A stretch of 64,000 nt of DNA from Zeus faber (taxonomy: Eukaryota; Chordata; Actinopteri; Zeiformes; Zeidae), in NCBI GenBank assembly GCA_960531495.1, contig OY482854.1, positions 11,788,121 to 11,852,120 of the forward strand, given 5' to 3'. A program made the translations under genes and the position numbers. Positions 26,799 to 59,989 of the stretch are shown here, in pieces. The first letter of the stretch is position 1. Every line of letters starts with the position of its first letter. Below the pieces are notes generated by a model. The model saw only the letters and a list, made by a program, of their open reading frames with translations. It made no database searches and was not told where the DNA came from.

Positions 26799-28185
26799 CA
26801 CAATTGCACATTGCCACATGGAGAAATAACATTTTCTCAAAGCTGCTCTTCTATGTAGCCCCGGTCAGAAAAAAGGAAAAGGGGGGATGATAAACCTGCA
26901 GAGACACCAGTGAAGAAAAGGAAAACCTCAGCAAAACGGAACTCGTTGCCAGATGCCACCCCAATACTTGATTTCCCAAGTAAGCAAGATGACTCAGACT
27001 CTGACAGCAGCCTGGATGTGGAGAAATGGAGAAGACTGGCCATGGAAATGTCAGGTGAGGGGCGGAGAGAGGGTAATGAGACCATTTCACAAGGTCTATT
27101 TATAAAGCCTGCACTTGTAGACACGTGAAAGAGCCAAAGCTTATGTGATATGAAAGATGCATATTAATAAGCTTAAGTTGGTGCAAACAGGAATACAGGG
27201 AGATCTTTTACCACTTTGATGCGTTCTGCGTTCTTTTGCCAGATGCCGACGTGGTAAAGATAGTAACAGTCGAGGCGCTGGTTTCCTCCTTCGCCGAATC
27301 CAAGAAACCGAGGGTCAGGAAACCCCGGGCGAGGGCTCCGGCCAAAGCAGATCCTCCCTCTGGACAGACATTGGCAGAAGGCGGCAAAGGCGAGGTGAAG
27401 GAGAAGGCCAAGGCCAAGAGGGCCAGGAAGGCAGCCCCTGCGCCGCCTTCCGCGGTGGGTGAGGGCCCATCTACTTCCGTCTCAAAGCAGACAACGGGTA
27501 CTCCAAGCGAGGACACGACAGCCAGCATTGTGAAGCCGGGCAAGATACAAACGGAATCGAAAAGAAGGAAGAAGAAAACTGAGAAGGCGGACGAGGCGCC
27601 GGCGGATATCGCGGAAGTAGACGGGGGAGAGAAAGAGAGCCCAAGCACGGTGCCGGGATCTGTCAACAAGCCCAGCAATAACAAGAAGAAAGAGACTAAG
27701 AAAGAACCCAAAGCAAAAAAGATGGGAAAGGAAAATGGGAAAAGGTCCCAGCAAAACAAGAAGGGCAAGACGGATGAGCAAGCGATAAGAGATTCTGCTG
27801 TTGACACTGACCAGCAAGCTCCCATCGTACAGATGCCACATCTCGCCAAGAAAAGTCGTAAGCAGACTATATCCGATCAAAGTTGGGCACATTTTTATAT
27901 TTGCACAGAAACTAATTTCTGTGTTTCTTGCTCCCACAGGGAAGAGTAAATTGAAAGAGCCAGGATTCCAAGCAACGCCGGTCAAAGACCTCCTGAATCA
28001 ACACAGACCACCTCAAAAAAGGTACGAAAGCAGTTAGGCCAAAATGATTATACTCAAGGTCTATGCCGCTGTAGATACATGTCATTAAAAAAAAAAAAGC
28101 TTTAAATTTGTACGATAATTCTGTGATTGCTTATTTCTCATAAGGAATGGATTTGTTTTTGATTTGCAGAAAAATAATTCCCTGA
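534..28185 (+). CDS. tcof1: Treacle-like nucleolar phosphoprotein, 19 exons
   Basis: Exons by splice-site reading: 534-644, 921-973, 1260-1363, 1491-1561, 1653-1814, 1962-2087, 2425-3183, 5568-6185, 15129-15860, 19541-20278, 22161-22892, 24716-25186, 26181-26315, 26447-26573, 26679-26749, 26859-27054, 27243-27857, 27940-28021, 28170-28185. They sum to 5,919 nt (1,972 aa) and phases agree at every junction. The N-terminus is a LisH domain (about residues 5-54, ending in LIDIYTSWF). Then come Ser/Asp/Glu clusters alternating with Lys/Pro/Thr/Ala linkers, and a Lys-rich nuclear tail. In vertebrates Treacle sits in the fibrillar nucleolus, promotes Pol I transcription and pre-rRNA modification, and recruits NBS1 and TOPBP1 through CK2-phosphorylated acidic clusters. 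The related NOLC1 is less likely: its conserved SRP40 C-terminal domain is absent. The ATG at 534 opens directly into LisH. If exon 18 is not spliced, translation ends at 28038 with a different tail. Small exons 3-4 and the 16-nt last exon are the least certain. Confidence 0.85.
1260..2087 (+). CDS. tcof1: tcof1 exons 3-6: first basic/acidic linker region
   Basis: Four short exons (1260-1363, 1491-1561, 1653-1814, 1962-2087) encode KKRK-type basic patches, then SSSESSDSEDQ, ASKKARKDRSDTD and ESSGTEDDSDSERE. Exon 6 ends with KSESDSSDTASDSEGETKG just before GTGAGT. This is a diverged version of the ending shared by exons 7-11, so exon 6 may be the remnant of the ancestral repeat unit. Phases 2, 1, 0, 0, 0 are consistent throughout. 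Confidence 0.7.
2425..3183 (+). CDS. tcof1: tcof1 exon 7: repeat exon copy 1 (253 codons)
   Basis: The first and longest of six tandem phase 0-0 exons starts at ACAG|AAATCA and ends ACTGGG|GTGAGT. It has four acidic Ser clusters: SSSESSDDES, ESSDSSDSSDSDDE, ESSDSTDTSSESEDD and KSDSDSSDTESDSEDE. They are separated by 40-60 aa linkers rich in Lys, Pro, Thr and Ala. It carries a private duplication in the third linker (KTKPAGASS followed by KTKTAGVLS). Its central linker (AHKSPIKTTSATPAKSAIP) is closer to exons 10 and 11 than to its neighbours 8 and 9. Confidence 0.85.
3360..3480 (+). repeat. tRNA-headed SINE-like fragment in intron 7
   Basis: The stretch carries a Pol III B-box-like GGTTCAATCCC at about 3414-3424, preceded by GTAGCGCGGTTGTCTAGTAAT. 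The same head appears in inverse orientation near 57690-57760. The remainder of intron 7 (3480-5560) has no feature I can identify apart from the blocks shared with intron 8. Confidence 0.5.
5568..6185 (+). CDS. tcof1: tcof1 exon 8: repeat exon copy 2 (206 codons)
   Basis: Same borders and the same four acidic clusters as exon 7. The first linker is shortened: TLTLSKTPTPVSPANSAS-type sequence is missing between TQTPV and ITKTT. The last linker lacks VPAKTPAA. All the deletions keep the frame. The central linker (TPKSPQKTTAASPAKSAMP) resembles exon 9. Confidence 0.85.
6205..6540 (+). repeat. Common teleost interspersed repeat in intron 8
   Basis: It begins with a TTTACA repeat and contains GGCAGACGCTTTTATCCAA followed by AGCGACTTACAA, a segment I recognise from many fish genomes. 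Farther along it has GAGCTGGGTCTTCAGGTGCT and GGCAGCTCGTTCCACCAACG. The superfamily is not assigned here. It starts only about 20 bp after the exon 8 donor. Confidence 0.6.
6952..8097. mobile_element. Possible hAT-like element with imperfect terminal repeats, intron 8
   Basis: The left end TAGGGTTCGGCGGTAT and the right end, whose inverse reads TAGGCTGCGACCGATA, look like degenerate inverted termini. The interior holds only AT-rich, A- and G-homopolymer-rich sequence and no transposase. It resembles the many fish repeats that begin TAGGG(C/T)TG, but the boundaries are uncertain. Confidence 0.35.
8974..11074 (-). mobile_element. hAT transposon, 2.1 kb, with TIRs and target site duplication
   Basis: Terminal inverted repeats are CAGGGGTGCTCA at both ends (left 8974-8985; right the inverse of 11063-11074, one mismatch near the inner edge). 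Flanking 8-bp direct repeats are GTCTAGAC (8966-8973) and GTCTATAC (11075-11082). These are hallmarks of hAT insertion. The element encodes a broken transposase on the - strand and lies inside another repeat within tcof1 intron 8, antisense to the gene. Confidence 0.88.
9192..10824 (-). pseudogene. Decayed hAT transposase (GTF2IRD2/ZBED-like) lacking both BED and hATC regions
   Basis: The relic probably began at the ATG read at 10824-10822 (MSGGAEPSKKTKTYHFHTE). It then jumps past the Cys/His part of the BED zinc finger and meets an in-frame TAG before KGNVERHFRTV. A long open stretch follows to 9220: the RNase H-like core with LQCDESTD, ITTDGAPAMVG and DVRWLSRG. Near the end the sequence jumps again, after ELKSRATF, skipping the hATC dimerisation region. 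The expected tail (RLAVSSYCPDYASLA) is present only in another frame, to a stop at 9192. DNA binding and dimerisation would both be lost, so it is inactive. The family is known from domesticated vertebrate genes such as GTF2IRD2. Confidence 0.85.
13440..14050. repeat. GC-rich repeat-like block in intron 8
   Basis: A sharp change in base composition: purine-rich sequence at 13440-13560, then C/A/G-rich sequence (CCACAGAAGACGCCCCCCAG type) to 14050, inside AT-rich intron. Several overlapping frames on both strands are open because of composition only. It resembles GC-rich fish repeats, but I cannot name the family. Confidence 0.3.
14240..14480. repeat. Fragment related to the 18541-19150 TIR element
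   Basis: It shares TAGATGTATTTAATTTA followed by AGATTGCTTCT with 18736-18792. Termini are not visible. It indicates a third copy, partial, of that repeat family in tcof1 intron 8. Confidence 0.4.
15129..15860 (+). CDS. tcof1: tcof1 exon 9: repeat exon copy 3 (244 codons)
   Basis: It shows the full four-cluster architecture, from CCACAG|AAATCATTG to ACTGGG|GTGAGT. Small substitutions change single acidic or phospho sites (SDSGDEAPPI, STGTSSESEDD, DSEDGTTG). Its intron contains an antisense LINE and a short TIR element, but lacks the hAT-like insertion found in introns 10 and 11. Confidence 0.85.
16335..18480 (-). pseudogene. L2/CR1-like LINE fragment, antisense in tcof1 intron 9
   Basis: The 3' tail is at 16335-16450 (inverse of GTGACGAATAAACCACTTGA), followed upstream by reverse transcriptase coding sequence on the - strand. 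Frames at 17473-18495, 17321-17680 and 17028-17321 show KAAGPDGI, FIDYSSAFNT, LADDTVV and SSFKYLGVHI. They are joined by frameshifts, so the protein is broken. Nothing of the endonuclease part is present, so the copy is 5'-truncated as is usual for LINEs. Tails of the same family occur at 29275, 30003, 62170 and 63755. Confidence 0.85.
18541..19150. mobile_element. Non-autonomous TIR element, 610 bp
   Basis: The first 20 bp, ATACGGTATTTCCTCAAATA, are the inverse of the last 20 bp (19131-19150) with one mismatch. The interior is rich in AATAAA and AAAGCCTG words and has no coding capacity. A relative occurs at about 48466-48840 in tmco6 intron 9 and a fragment at 14240. Target duplication is not clear. 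Confidence 0.75.
19541..20278 (+). CDS. tcof1: tcof1 exon 10: repeat exon copy 4 (246 codons)
   Basis: Full four-cluster architecture. The linker AHESPIKTTSATPAKSAIP and the downstream linkers are almost the same as in exon 11. Exon 10 plus its intron and exon 11 plus its intron form a tandem pair (see the duplication feature). Confidence 0.85.
22161..22892 (+). CDS. tcof1: tcof1 exon 11: repeat exon copy 5 (244 codons)
   Basis: Four acidic clusters with small changes (SSDNE, SSDSGDSSDSDDE, STATSSESEDD, SDSESSDTESDSEDE). The acceptor is CCCAACAG|AAATCATTG. The last linker is shortened by a few residues (AKTLAVRK), in frame. Confidence 0.85.
23019..24118. mobile_element. hAT-like non-autonomous element in intron 11 (paralogue in intron 10)
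   Basis: The element starts TAATCGGCGAC and ends with the imperfect inverse GTCGACCACTA-type end. Direct 8-bp flanks are TTGCGTAT (23011-23018) and CTGCGTAT (24119-24126), as expected for a hAT target duplication. The copy in intron 10 covers about 20405-21566. No transposase frame is present. Intron 9 has uninterrupted sequence at the equivalent point (CTATGTATGAG near 15927-15937), i.e. an empty site. Confidence 0.6.
24716..25186 (+). CDS. tcof1: tcof1 exon 12: truncated terminal repeat exon (157 codons)
   Basis: It starts like the other repeat exons (CCACAG|AAATCACCG) and keeps clusters 1 and 2. After TPTASAIPASTPQ it switches to a divergent ending, EPRDSGSDSEEESTP, spliced at GTGAGG. Clusters 3 and 4 of the unit are replaced by this single acidic patch. 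It marks the 3' border of the exon array. The remaining exons are non-repeat. Confidence 0.8.
25225..26115. mobile_element. Probable hAT-like non-autonomous element in intron 12
   Basis: The left end (TTAACAATTAATTGACTATCG near 25246) and the right region (ATCAATTAATCGACGATCG near 26039, then TTTGCATCCCTA) are in inverse arrangement. The GCATCCCTA end is the inverse of the TAGGGATGC start seen in many fish hAT repeats. No transposase is present. Poly-A is at 25647-25669. Confidence 0.45.
26181..28185 (+). CDS. tcof1: tcof1 exons 13-19: basic C-terminal nuclear region
   Basis: Exons 26181-26315, 26447-26573, 26679-26749, 26859-27054, 27243-27857, 27940-28021 and 28170-28185. They encode Lys/Pro/Ala-rich sequence with several NLS-like patches (KTSKSPAKKAKP, TPVKKRKTSAKR, RRKKKTEK). 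One non-repetitive helical stretch spans the exon 16/17 junction, from LDVEKWRRLAMEMS to VVKIVTVEALVSSF. It may correspond to the conserved pre-tail segment of mammalian Treacle. Exon 19 adds only the last residues (RKIIP) and the stop. The donor AAAAAAG|GTACG and acceptor TTTGCAG|AAAA support it, but read-through to the TAG at 28036-28038 is possible. Confidence 0.75.
26756..26800. repeat. (TTTA)n microsatellite in tcof1 intron 15
   Basis: About eleven TTTA units within a 109-bp intron between exons 15 and 16. Confidence 0.9.
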
Positions 28186-28740
28186 AGAGCAACCATTCCC
28201 TGAAGACTGTTTCCGGGACGTGTTATTCCCAACCACTAGATGGTGTACGGTCCACCTGCCCAGCTCTTTTACACGGAATTCTCTCATATGACATTACAAT
28301 TTTGTTGGACATGGGACAACATTGAATACTGTATAATACCACATTGTATTTTTTTATCAATCCAGTCTTCGTTGTGTTTTTGTATTTTTAATTGATGCGT
28401 GTCCAAAATTCAATTTAAAGATGAATCAATTTCATGATTAATGCACTCCCTTTTCAACACATTTTTCTCATTGCAGAGGATGTGCTGTTTTTTAGGCTGT
28501 ATTTAATATTTAATTAGAACATCACGTCTTAAGCCCTAGCTAGTAACTTGCATGTAACCCGAGTTGAAATTTACTGTGATGGAAGGTTAAGATAAATCAT
28601 TGGATTGAAACTAGTGCTGAAGATTGTGAAATCTCCACCACACCAGTTTACAGAGTAATATAAAGAAATATCAAGAGGAGCTGTGGGCAGCAAATGCATA
28701 GCAAATCAGTGTGTAACATTTTTATTGTTCTTTAACCCCA
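28186..28740. other. tcof1 3' UTR and intergenic start
   Basis: Sequence following the stop codon, AT-rich. No canonical AATAAA was found in the first 500 bp, so the poly(A) site is not assigned. Nothing else is recognised. Confidence 0.3.
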
Positions 28741-28759
28741 GCCCTCATTCAACCACTGT

Positions 28760-29100
28760 TAAGAATCAAGAATCGTTTTATTTGTCTCGCGGGTTCAAGA
28801 TCAAGATCATTTGTCTATGCACACACGCACGCAGGGAGTGGTGACTGGAGAAATGTATCCTCTGCCCTGCATTTCTCCCATCCAGGTGATGGATCCATGT
28901 GGTGGTAAGGGATAGGACGGGAAAGCGTTCTGCACGTTTTTAATCGGGGTCCTTTTTTATGTCTGAGGAGTGTGAGCGCAGGGAGAACATGCAAACTCCA
29001 CGTACCCAGGCGTGAGTCAAACCCAGGACCTTCTTGCTGCGAGGCAGTGGTGCAAGGACTGTGCCTCACATTGCAACGACCCCCAAACCCCTGCTTGGGG
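28760..29100 (-). repeat. tRNA-derived SINE, minus orientation
   Basis: On the - strand the stretch 29090-29010 reads as a degenerate tRNA-like head with GCAGCAAGAAGGTCCTGGGTT and a B-box-like GGTTTGACTC. Farther on is the inverse of GAGAACATGCAAACTCCACG, a very common fish SINE body. Confidence 0.6.
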
Positions 29101-29274
29101 GTTGAAGAGGTGTGTTCTGGGAGCAAAAAAGATAAGAAACATGACTGTGACAAGTGTATTAGGGATTGAAGATAAATGTTGATTTTTTTTTTTGTTTGTT
29201 TTTCTCGCTGTGAAAAACTAAAAATTAAATTTAAGATTATGTAAATTATTTTTGATGTTCGATTATTTAAGATT

Positions 29275-29680
29275 TTAGAGGTTGATTTGTCACATACATA
29301 TACATATGTTCATACATGTATGCAGTAAAATGTCTTTGCGTCGCACCCGGAGATTATGTACAATAGTTACTAAACCGAACATGATAGCTAACCTAATTTC
29401 TACCTAACTAACTGATTCCTAAAATGTAATACATATAGTGAATAGAATAGAATAAAATTAAAATAAAATAAGACTCAAAAACATACAAAGTGGGGGTACA
29501 AAATAGAAGGGAGTAGAGTTATGTATATGGGATAGGCTAATTGTATATACAGATATGTGCAGTAAAGTGCATGTGAGTATGACAGTAAGTGAGTTTAATG
29601 AGTTAAGGGAATATCATGGCAATGAACAGTCCCAGGTGGATGGGATTAGCAGGGAGAACATATTACATATTTATTTGACA
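29275..29680 (-). mobile_element. LINE 3' tail, minus orientation
   Basis: It carries TTGTCACATACATATACATA, the inverse of the tail shared with 16335 and 30003, then GTCGCACCCGGAGATTATG and TATGGGATAGGCTA blocks in the same order. It contains only 3' UTR sequence and no RT frame. Confidence 0.7.
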
Positions 29681-30002
29681 TTTCTGTTGGATCGTCTGTT
29701 TTGTATGGCAAAAATAACCTGTGGGGGGAATGTAGTTTTGACTACAATGTTCCCAGTTAAAATAATCTTCTAATGCCTTTACTGTGCAATAGGCTTTTAG
29801 ATAAAATTGTATGTACTTCAATATCTTTACGTATGGGACAGCTTGTAACCAAAGACTTGGAAAATGAAAATAGACGATGGAGCTGGGGGCCTTATAGCTG
29901 ACGAGAGATATGCGCGTCTTCATCTCCGTAACGGTTCTTCTTCAGTCATTTCTCTCAATCACAACCCGGACGCCCATTCGAAGAAGTAAACCTAGACATC
30001 GC

Positions 30003-30625
30003 TCAAGATTCAAGAGGTTTATTCGCCACATACATATACGTACGTTCATCCATGTATGCAGTGAAATGTAATGCAACGCACCCGGTGATCACACACAATA
30101 TGTCCTACGAAAAATTTCTTTCTAATAGACCAACTGACTGACTCCTAAAACGTAATACAGTAAGTTGATTACTTATAGAATAAAGTAAAAATATATAAAA
30201 TAAAATAGAATAAAATAAAATGAGATAAAATGGAATAGATAGAAGGAATAGGCTTATGTATATGGAATAGGCAATTATGTATATACAGATATGTGCATTG
30301 AAGTGGCATGTGAATTAAAGTGAGGTAGTGTAACGGTACAGCACAGGATACAACAGTACGGCGCAGCAATACGGCATCACCGAACAACCCTGAACAGTGA
30401 CACAGTATGTGGTACAGTATGCTACATACAGTACAGTAAGGTAGTGGAGCTCAGTGTGTGTGGCTCAGTGAGGACCCCTGGAGAGGTCAGCGTTGACAGT
30501 TCTTATGGCTTGCGGTAAGAAACTCCGTCTCAGTCTCTCTGTTCTCGCTGTGTGGCTGCGGAGGCGCTTGCCTGACCGCAGCAGCTGGAACAGTCCGTTG
30601 TTGGGGTGGTGAGGATCCTTCATCG
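30003..30625 (-). mobile_element. 5'-truncated LINE inserted just upstream of tmco6
   Basis: It aligns along its length with 16335-16946 (same tail, then GTGAGGACCCCTGG, GTTCTTATGGCTTGCGGTAAG and GCTGTGTGGCTGCGGAG blocks) and stops at GAGGATCCTTCAT. It is followed directly by a (GT)n run at 30625-30642. It lies about 260 bp upstream of the tmco6 start codon, in antisense orientation. Confidence 0.8.
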
Positions 30626-30642
30626 TGTGTGTGTGTGTGTGT

Positions 30643-30887
30643 GTTTCTAGTGAGAAGTGTCTTCGTTTCCCATCGACACGTCTCATCGGTAGTTTTCTGG
30701 AGCGGCCACCGAGCGGCCATTGTCTGAACTGCAGTGTCGATCACTTCCGCATTGGCTGCCGCACCCGGATGTGGAAGCCGCTGCTCAGCTTGCGGCAGAC
30801 GCCGTCTTTGCGCGATTAGAGCAGCATGTGGAACTTGCTGAAGCTCAACCGACGCCCACGCTGTAGTGTGTGAGTTTGTCAATGAAA
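30643..30887 (+). promoter_or_regulatory. Probable tmco6 core promoter and 5' UTR
   Basis: A short stretch of higher GC between the LINE/(GT)n junction and the start codon. It contains GCGGCCATTGT at about 30713-30723, which resembles a YY1 site, and CACTTCCGC and CCGGATGTGG, which resemble ETS sites (30745-30776). There is no TATA box. The calls rest on motif likeness only. Confidence 0.4.
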
Positions 30888-56842
<25,955 letters not shown>

Positions 56843-57500
56843 GTGTCGCATCCAGATGAGCGACACGAAACCATGCATCAGAGCGTGTGTTTTTAATCGC
56901 TCATTCAACAGGATGATTTCAACTTCCTCCATTTGTTGGGTATGATGATCATATCCATGTCTTGTTTATAAGAACAATTGAGATTTCTGTGTGGATAAGA
57001 AATCATTTTTTCAATACTTTTTAACTTTTCTTTTTGCACTAGTGCTTGTAAATTCTCCTGCTTCATATATTTGTTTCCTACATGCATCTTCTTCATGGGA
57101 TTTAATTAGTTTTTTAAAATTTCTAATAACAAAATTGTATTCAATTGTTAATTGGTTCTTAGGTCTTGAACCTCTGGTCAAATTGAACTAAAGTCAACCT
57201 CATGGCTATAAAGTTTAGATCTCTAGTAGCACTTCACCTTGGCTCAAGTATCAGGGCTTATGGCATTTGGAGCAAAATGTTAAAGATGGGACGCAATAAA
57301 AATGATATACCTTTGTGACCCAAGCTCGCCACAATATGATTACAAAAATTCCTGATTGAAACGTCACAGATTTGTGCAATCGTTTTTCATTTAAAAAATC
57401 CAGTAGGACTCCCTCAGAGTCAGCAGAGTTAGCATCTGTCTGCTCGGTCAGTGCAACCTGTTGGCGGGGGTTGTATTGCAGCCAATTTAACGTGGCAAGT
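56843..57500. other. Downstream flank of tmco6
   Basis: No convincing gene. Short open frames have no domain. A poly(A) signal for tmco6 is not obvious in the first 300 bp; AATAAA at about 57295 is a candidate. Confidence 0.25.
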
Positions 57501-57504
57501 AGAT

Positions 57505-57765
57505 TTGATTAGATTCAACTAATTGTCATTGCACAGAGTACAGGTGCTGAGGCAATAAAATGCATTTCACTGCATTTTACCATCCTATTAACTGACGTGT
57601 CTAGCAGCAGTGGGCTGCCATATAGCGGCGCCCGGGGAGCACTTAGGGGGTTAAGTGTCTTGCTCAGGACACATCAGGCACGCAACCAGGAGGAGGAGCC
57701 GGGGATTGAACCGGCAGCCCTCCGATTGCTAGACTACCTGCTCTACCTCCTGAGTTATGGTTCAT
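57505..57765 (-). repeat. tRNA-headed SINE, minus orientation
   Basis: Read on the - strand from 57765: a head with GGTAGAGCAGGTAGTCTAGC and the B-box GGTTCAATCCC, then a body and a tail ending near GTACTCTGTGCAATGAC. The head matches the fragment in tcof1 intron 7 (3360-3480). Confidence 0.65.
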
Positions 57766-57909
57766 AATAATAGTAACCTAAATGTTTAAATGCTGTCCAA
57801 GCACCCCAAAGACAAAAAACAATATTGGATTTTGGAAAGAAACTTTTTTACCAAGTGTGGATTGTAAAAAGAAAATCCAAGGAATAGAATTTTCTAGTAC
57901 CTTTGATTA

Positions 57910-59515
57910 GACTCATCACTTGCCAGGGAGTCTTTCTGGCAGTGGGGCGCTAACATGGCGTGGGTTTTTATTGTCACGATAAGCAAAGGCTCGCTGGCCA
58001 AAAAGGTAAATAATATATGATAATGAGTCAGTCCAGGCGCAGGAGGAATGATGTTTCATCAGCTCCTGGTAGACTGACAAGCCCCATGCGCTGAATCCCG
58101 TCTATAAACCAGACAAACATCAAGAAAGATTCCTGTCCTAAATCGGACCAATCAGCGGCGCTTGGGCACTGATTCAGCCGATTTGGGGCAGTTGTGTGGT
58201 CGCGGGAAGGAAGCCGTGCTGCCATCCGCAGCCCCAGCTTAACCACGCCCCTTGGTCCGCAACACACCTCCACCACCCAACATAGGCTGGGGTGCTGCCC
58301 GGCCAACAGCCCACGGTGCACTACACTTCTTTGAGTCGGCAGTGAGCCCCACCCGCTTAACGGACTCAAGCATTGTGCCCACATGCTCCATATGCCCCTC
58401 CCAAGTGTTGCTGTAAATGATGACGTAGTCTAGGTAGGCTGCGGCGTATGCTACATGCGGAAGCAGGACCCGAGACATCAGTCTTTGAAAGGTGGCTGGG
58501 GCACTGAATAACCGAAAAACCCAGACGGAAGTGTGCGAAAGTGGTCCAACCCGAACAGAGTGGAGAATGCCGACTTTTTCTTGGACTCGAAGACAAGGGA
58601 ATCTGCCAGTAAAATCCAGTGGCGTGGAATAAACAAGCTGCAACTTACTGGTTTAGAAGTTCGGTGCATCGGGTAGCCGTCAAAATTCAGTAGTCTATGC
58701 AGAACTGAACTGACCCATCTGCCTTACCCAACAGCACAATTGGGATAGACCAGTCACTTGTGGACTCCTGTATCACCACCATGTCCAGCATGACTTCTAA
58801 TTCCGCCTGCAAGATCTTGCGTTTATGTTCCGACAGGCGATACGGCCGAGAGCGCACCTTCACCCCCAGAGTCATTTCCACATCATGGTGTATGAGGGTC
58901 GTGAATCCTGGCAGGGAGAAGAACACATCAGAAGTGATGCTGAAGTGTGGCCACATCCCTGCTCTGGCGTGGAGAGAGATGGTCAATAAATGGGGCCACA
59001 TTACGATCGACCACCTTGGGAGCCTCTGGCCTCAACTCATCCCGCTCAATGACTGCTGTGGGCAGAGCCACTGACGCTCCCTCCCTCCCTCCCTCCCTCC
59101 CTCCCTCCATTCTTTTAAGAGGTTCAGATGATAAACCTGCGTCGCTCCCTGCCTGTCAGACCGCTCAACCTCATAATCGACCTCTCCAACCCGCCATACG
59201 ACCACAAAAGGCCCTTGCCACTTTGCAAGCACTTTAGAGTTGGAAGTAGGAAGCAACACTAACACCTTGTCTCCCGGTGCGATTGTCTGAGCCGAGCCCC
59301 AGACGTGAGTGGCGCTGACATGACGGCTGCCCCAACACGTGTAACTTTGCTCTCAGCTCCATCACATACTGTACCTCATTCTTACTGCTGCTAGGCCCTT
59401 CCTCCCAGCTTTCTTTAATTAGGTCTAGCATCCCTGGGGTCTCCTGCTGAACAGGAGTTCAAAGGGAGAAAATCCCATGGAGGCCTGGGGAAGGCCTGCT
59501 TTTACCCTCAAGCAA
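57910..59515 (-). pseudogene. Gmr1-like Ty3/gypsy fragment (integrase before reverse transcriptase)
   Basis: On the - strand, 5' to 3': the integrase C-terminal part (FSPFELLF, DLIKESWEEGPS, WQGPFVVVWRVGEVDYEV, YHLNLLKEW; about 59515-59110) comes first. Then RT with VRSRPYRLSEHK, DGSVQFCIDY, FRLFSAPATFQRLM and AAAYLDYVIIYSN (59001-58320). A purine-rich tract (GGGTGGTGGAGG) at about 58278-58267 follows, then an LTR beginning TGTGTTGCGG and containing an AATAAA, running to about 57910. The end of RT and all RNase H are deleted. The catalytic YLDD reads YLDY, and frames are broken, so it is dead. Confidence 0.75.
59077..59107. repeat. (CCCT)n microsatellite in the Gmr1-like fragment
   Basis: About eight CCCT units between the integrase and RT remnants, read as Gly/Arg/Glu repeats on the - strand. 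Confidence 0.85.
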
Positions 59516-59989
59516 GGGAGAAGTTTTCCAATGTTTTGGAGCTTCTTTCAGGTTGTCATCTGCTCCATGTTGACCGAATACTGTGATACCTTTGAGCACT
59601 CACCCCCTGGTAGTGCCATCCCTCTAATGTTTGCATTTGTCCTAATTGAGCTAGTCAAGGGTTCTGCATACAAAGCAAGGCAGATAAGGGACAGCCTTGG
59701 CGAAGATCCCTGGTTTGTTGTATCAGTCTGCTGAGGTAACGTTCATGTTCTGCCCCCAACCCCAAAACTGATAGTATGACATCACAACACAGGCAGATAA
59801 GATGGTCAGACAGAGACACGCAGTCAATCTAATCACGCCTAAGACCCAGACTAACATCTCTTCCATCAGCCTCTTCATTGTCCTCGAGAAAGCAACAATC
59901 TGAGTTCATTCATGTTGGTATATACATAGAGTGTAGGAGCTATGACAACGTATTAACAGGTTATTTACATCTGTATAGAGATTGATTGT

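Noticed and set aside
534..28185. Calling the first gene NOLC1 (Nopp140)
   Set aside because: The LisH plus acidic repeats fit both families, but the conserved SRP40-type C-terminal domain of NOLC1 is absent. The exon-repeat organisation fits Treacle.
59477..59734. Plus-strand 85-codon frame with a hint of LINE RT (PLMFAFVLIEL)
   Set aside because: The resemblance is short and partly overlaps the Gmr1-like remnant on the other strand. Not enough to support a separate element.
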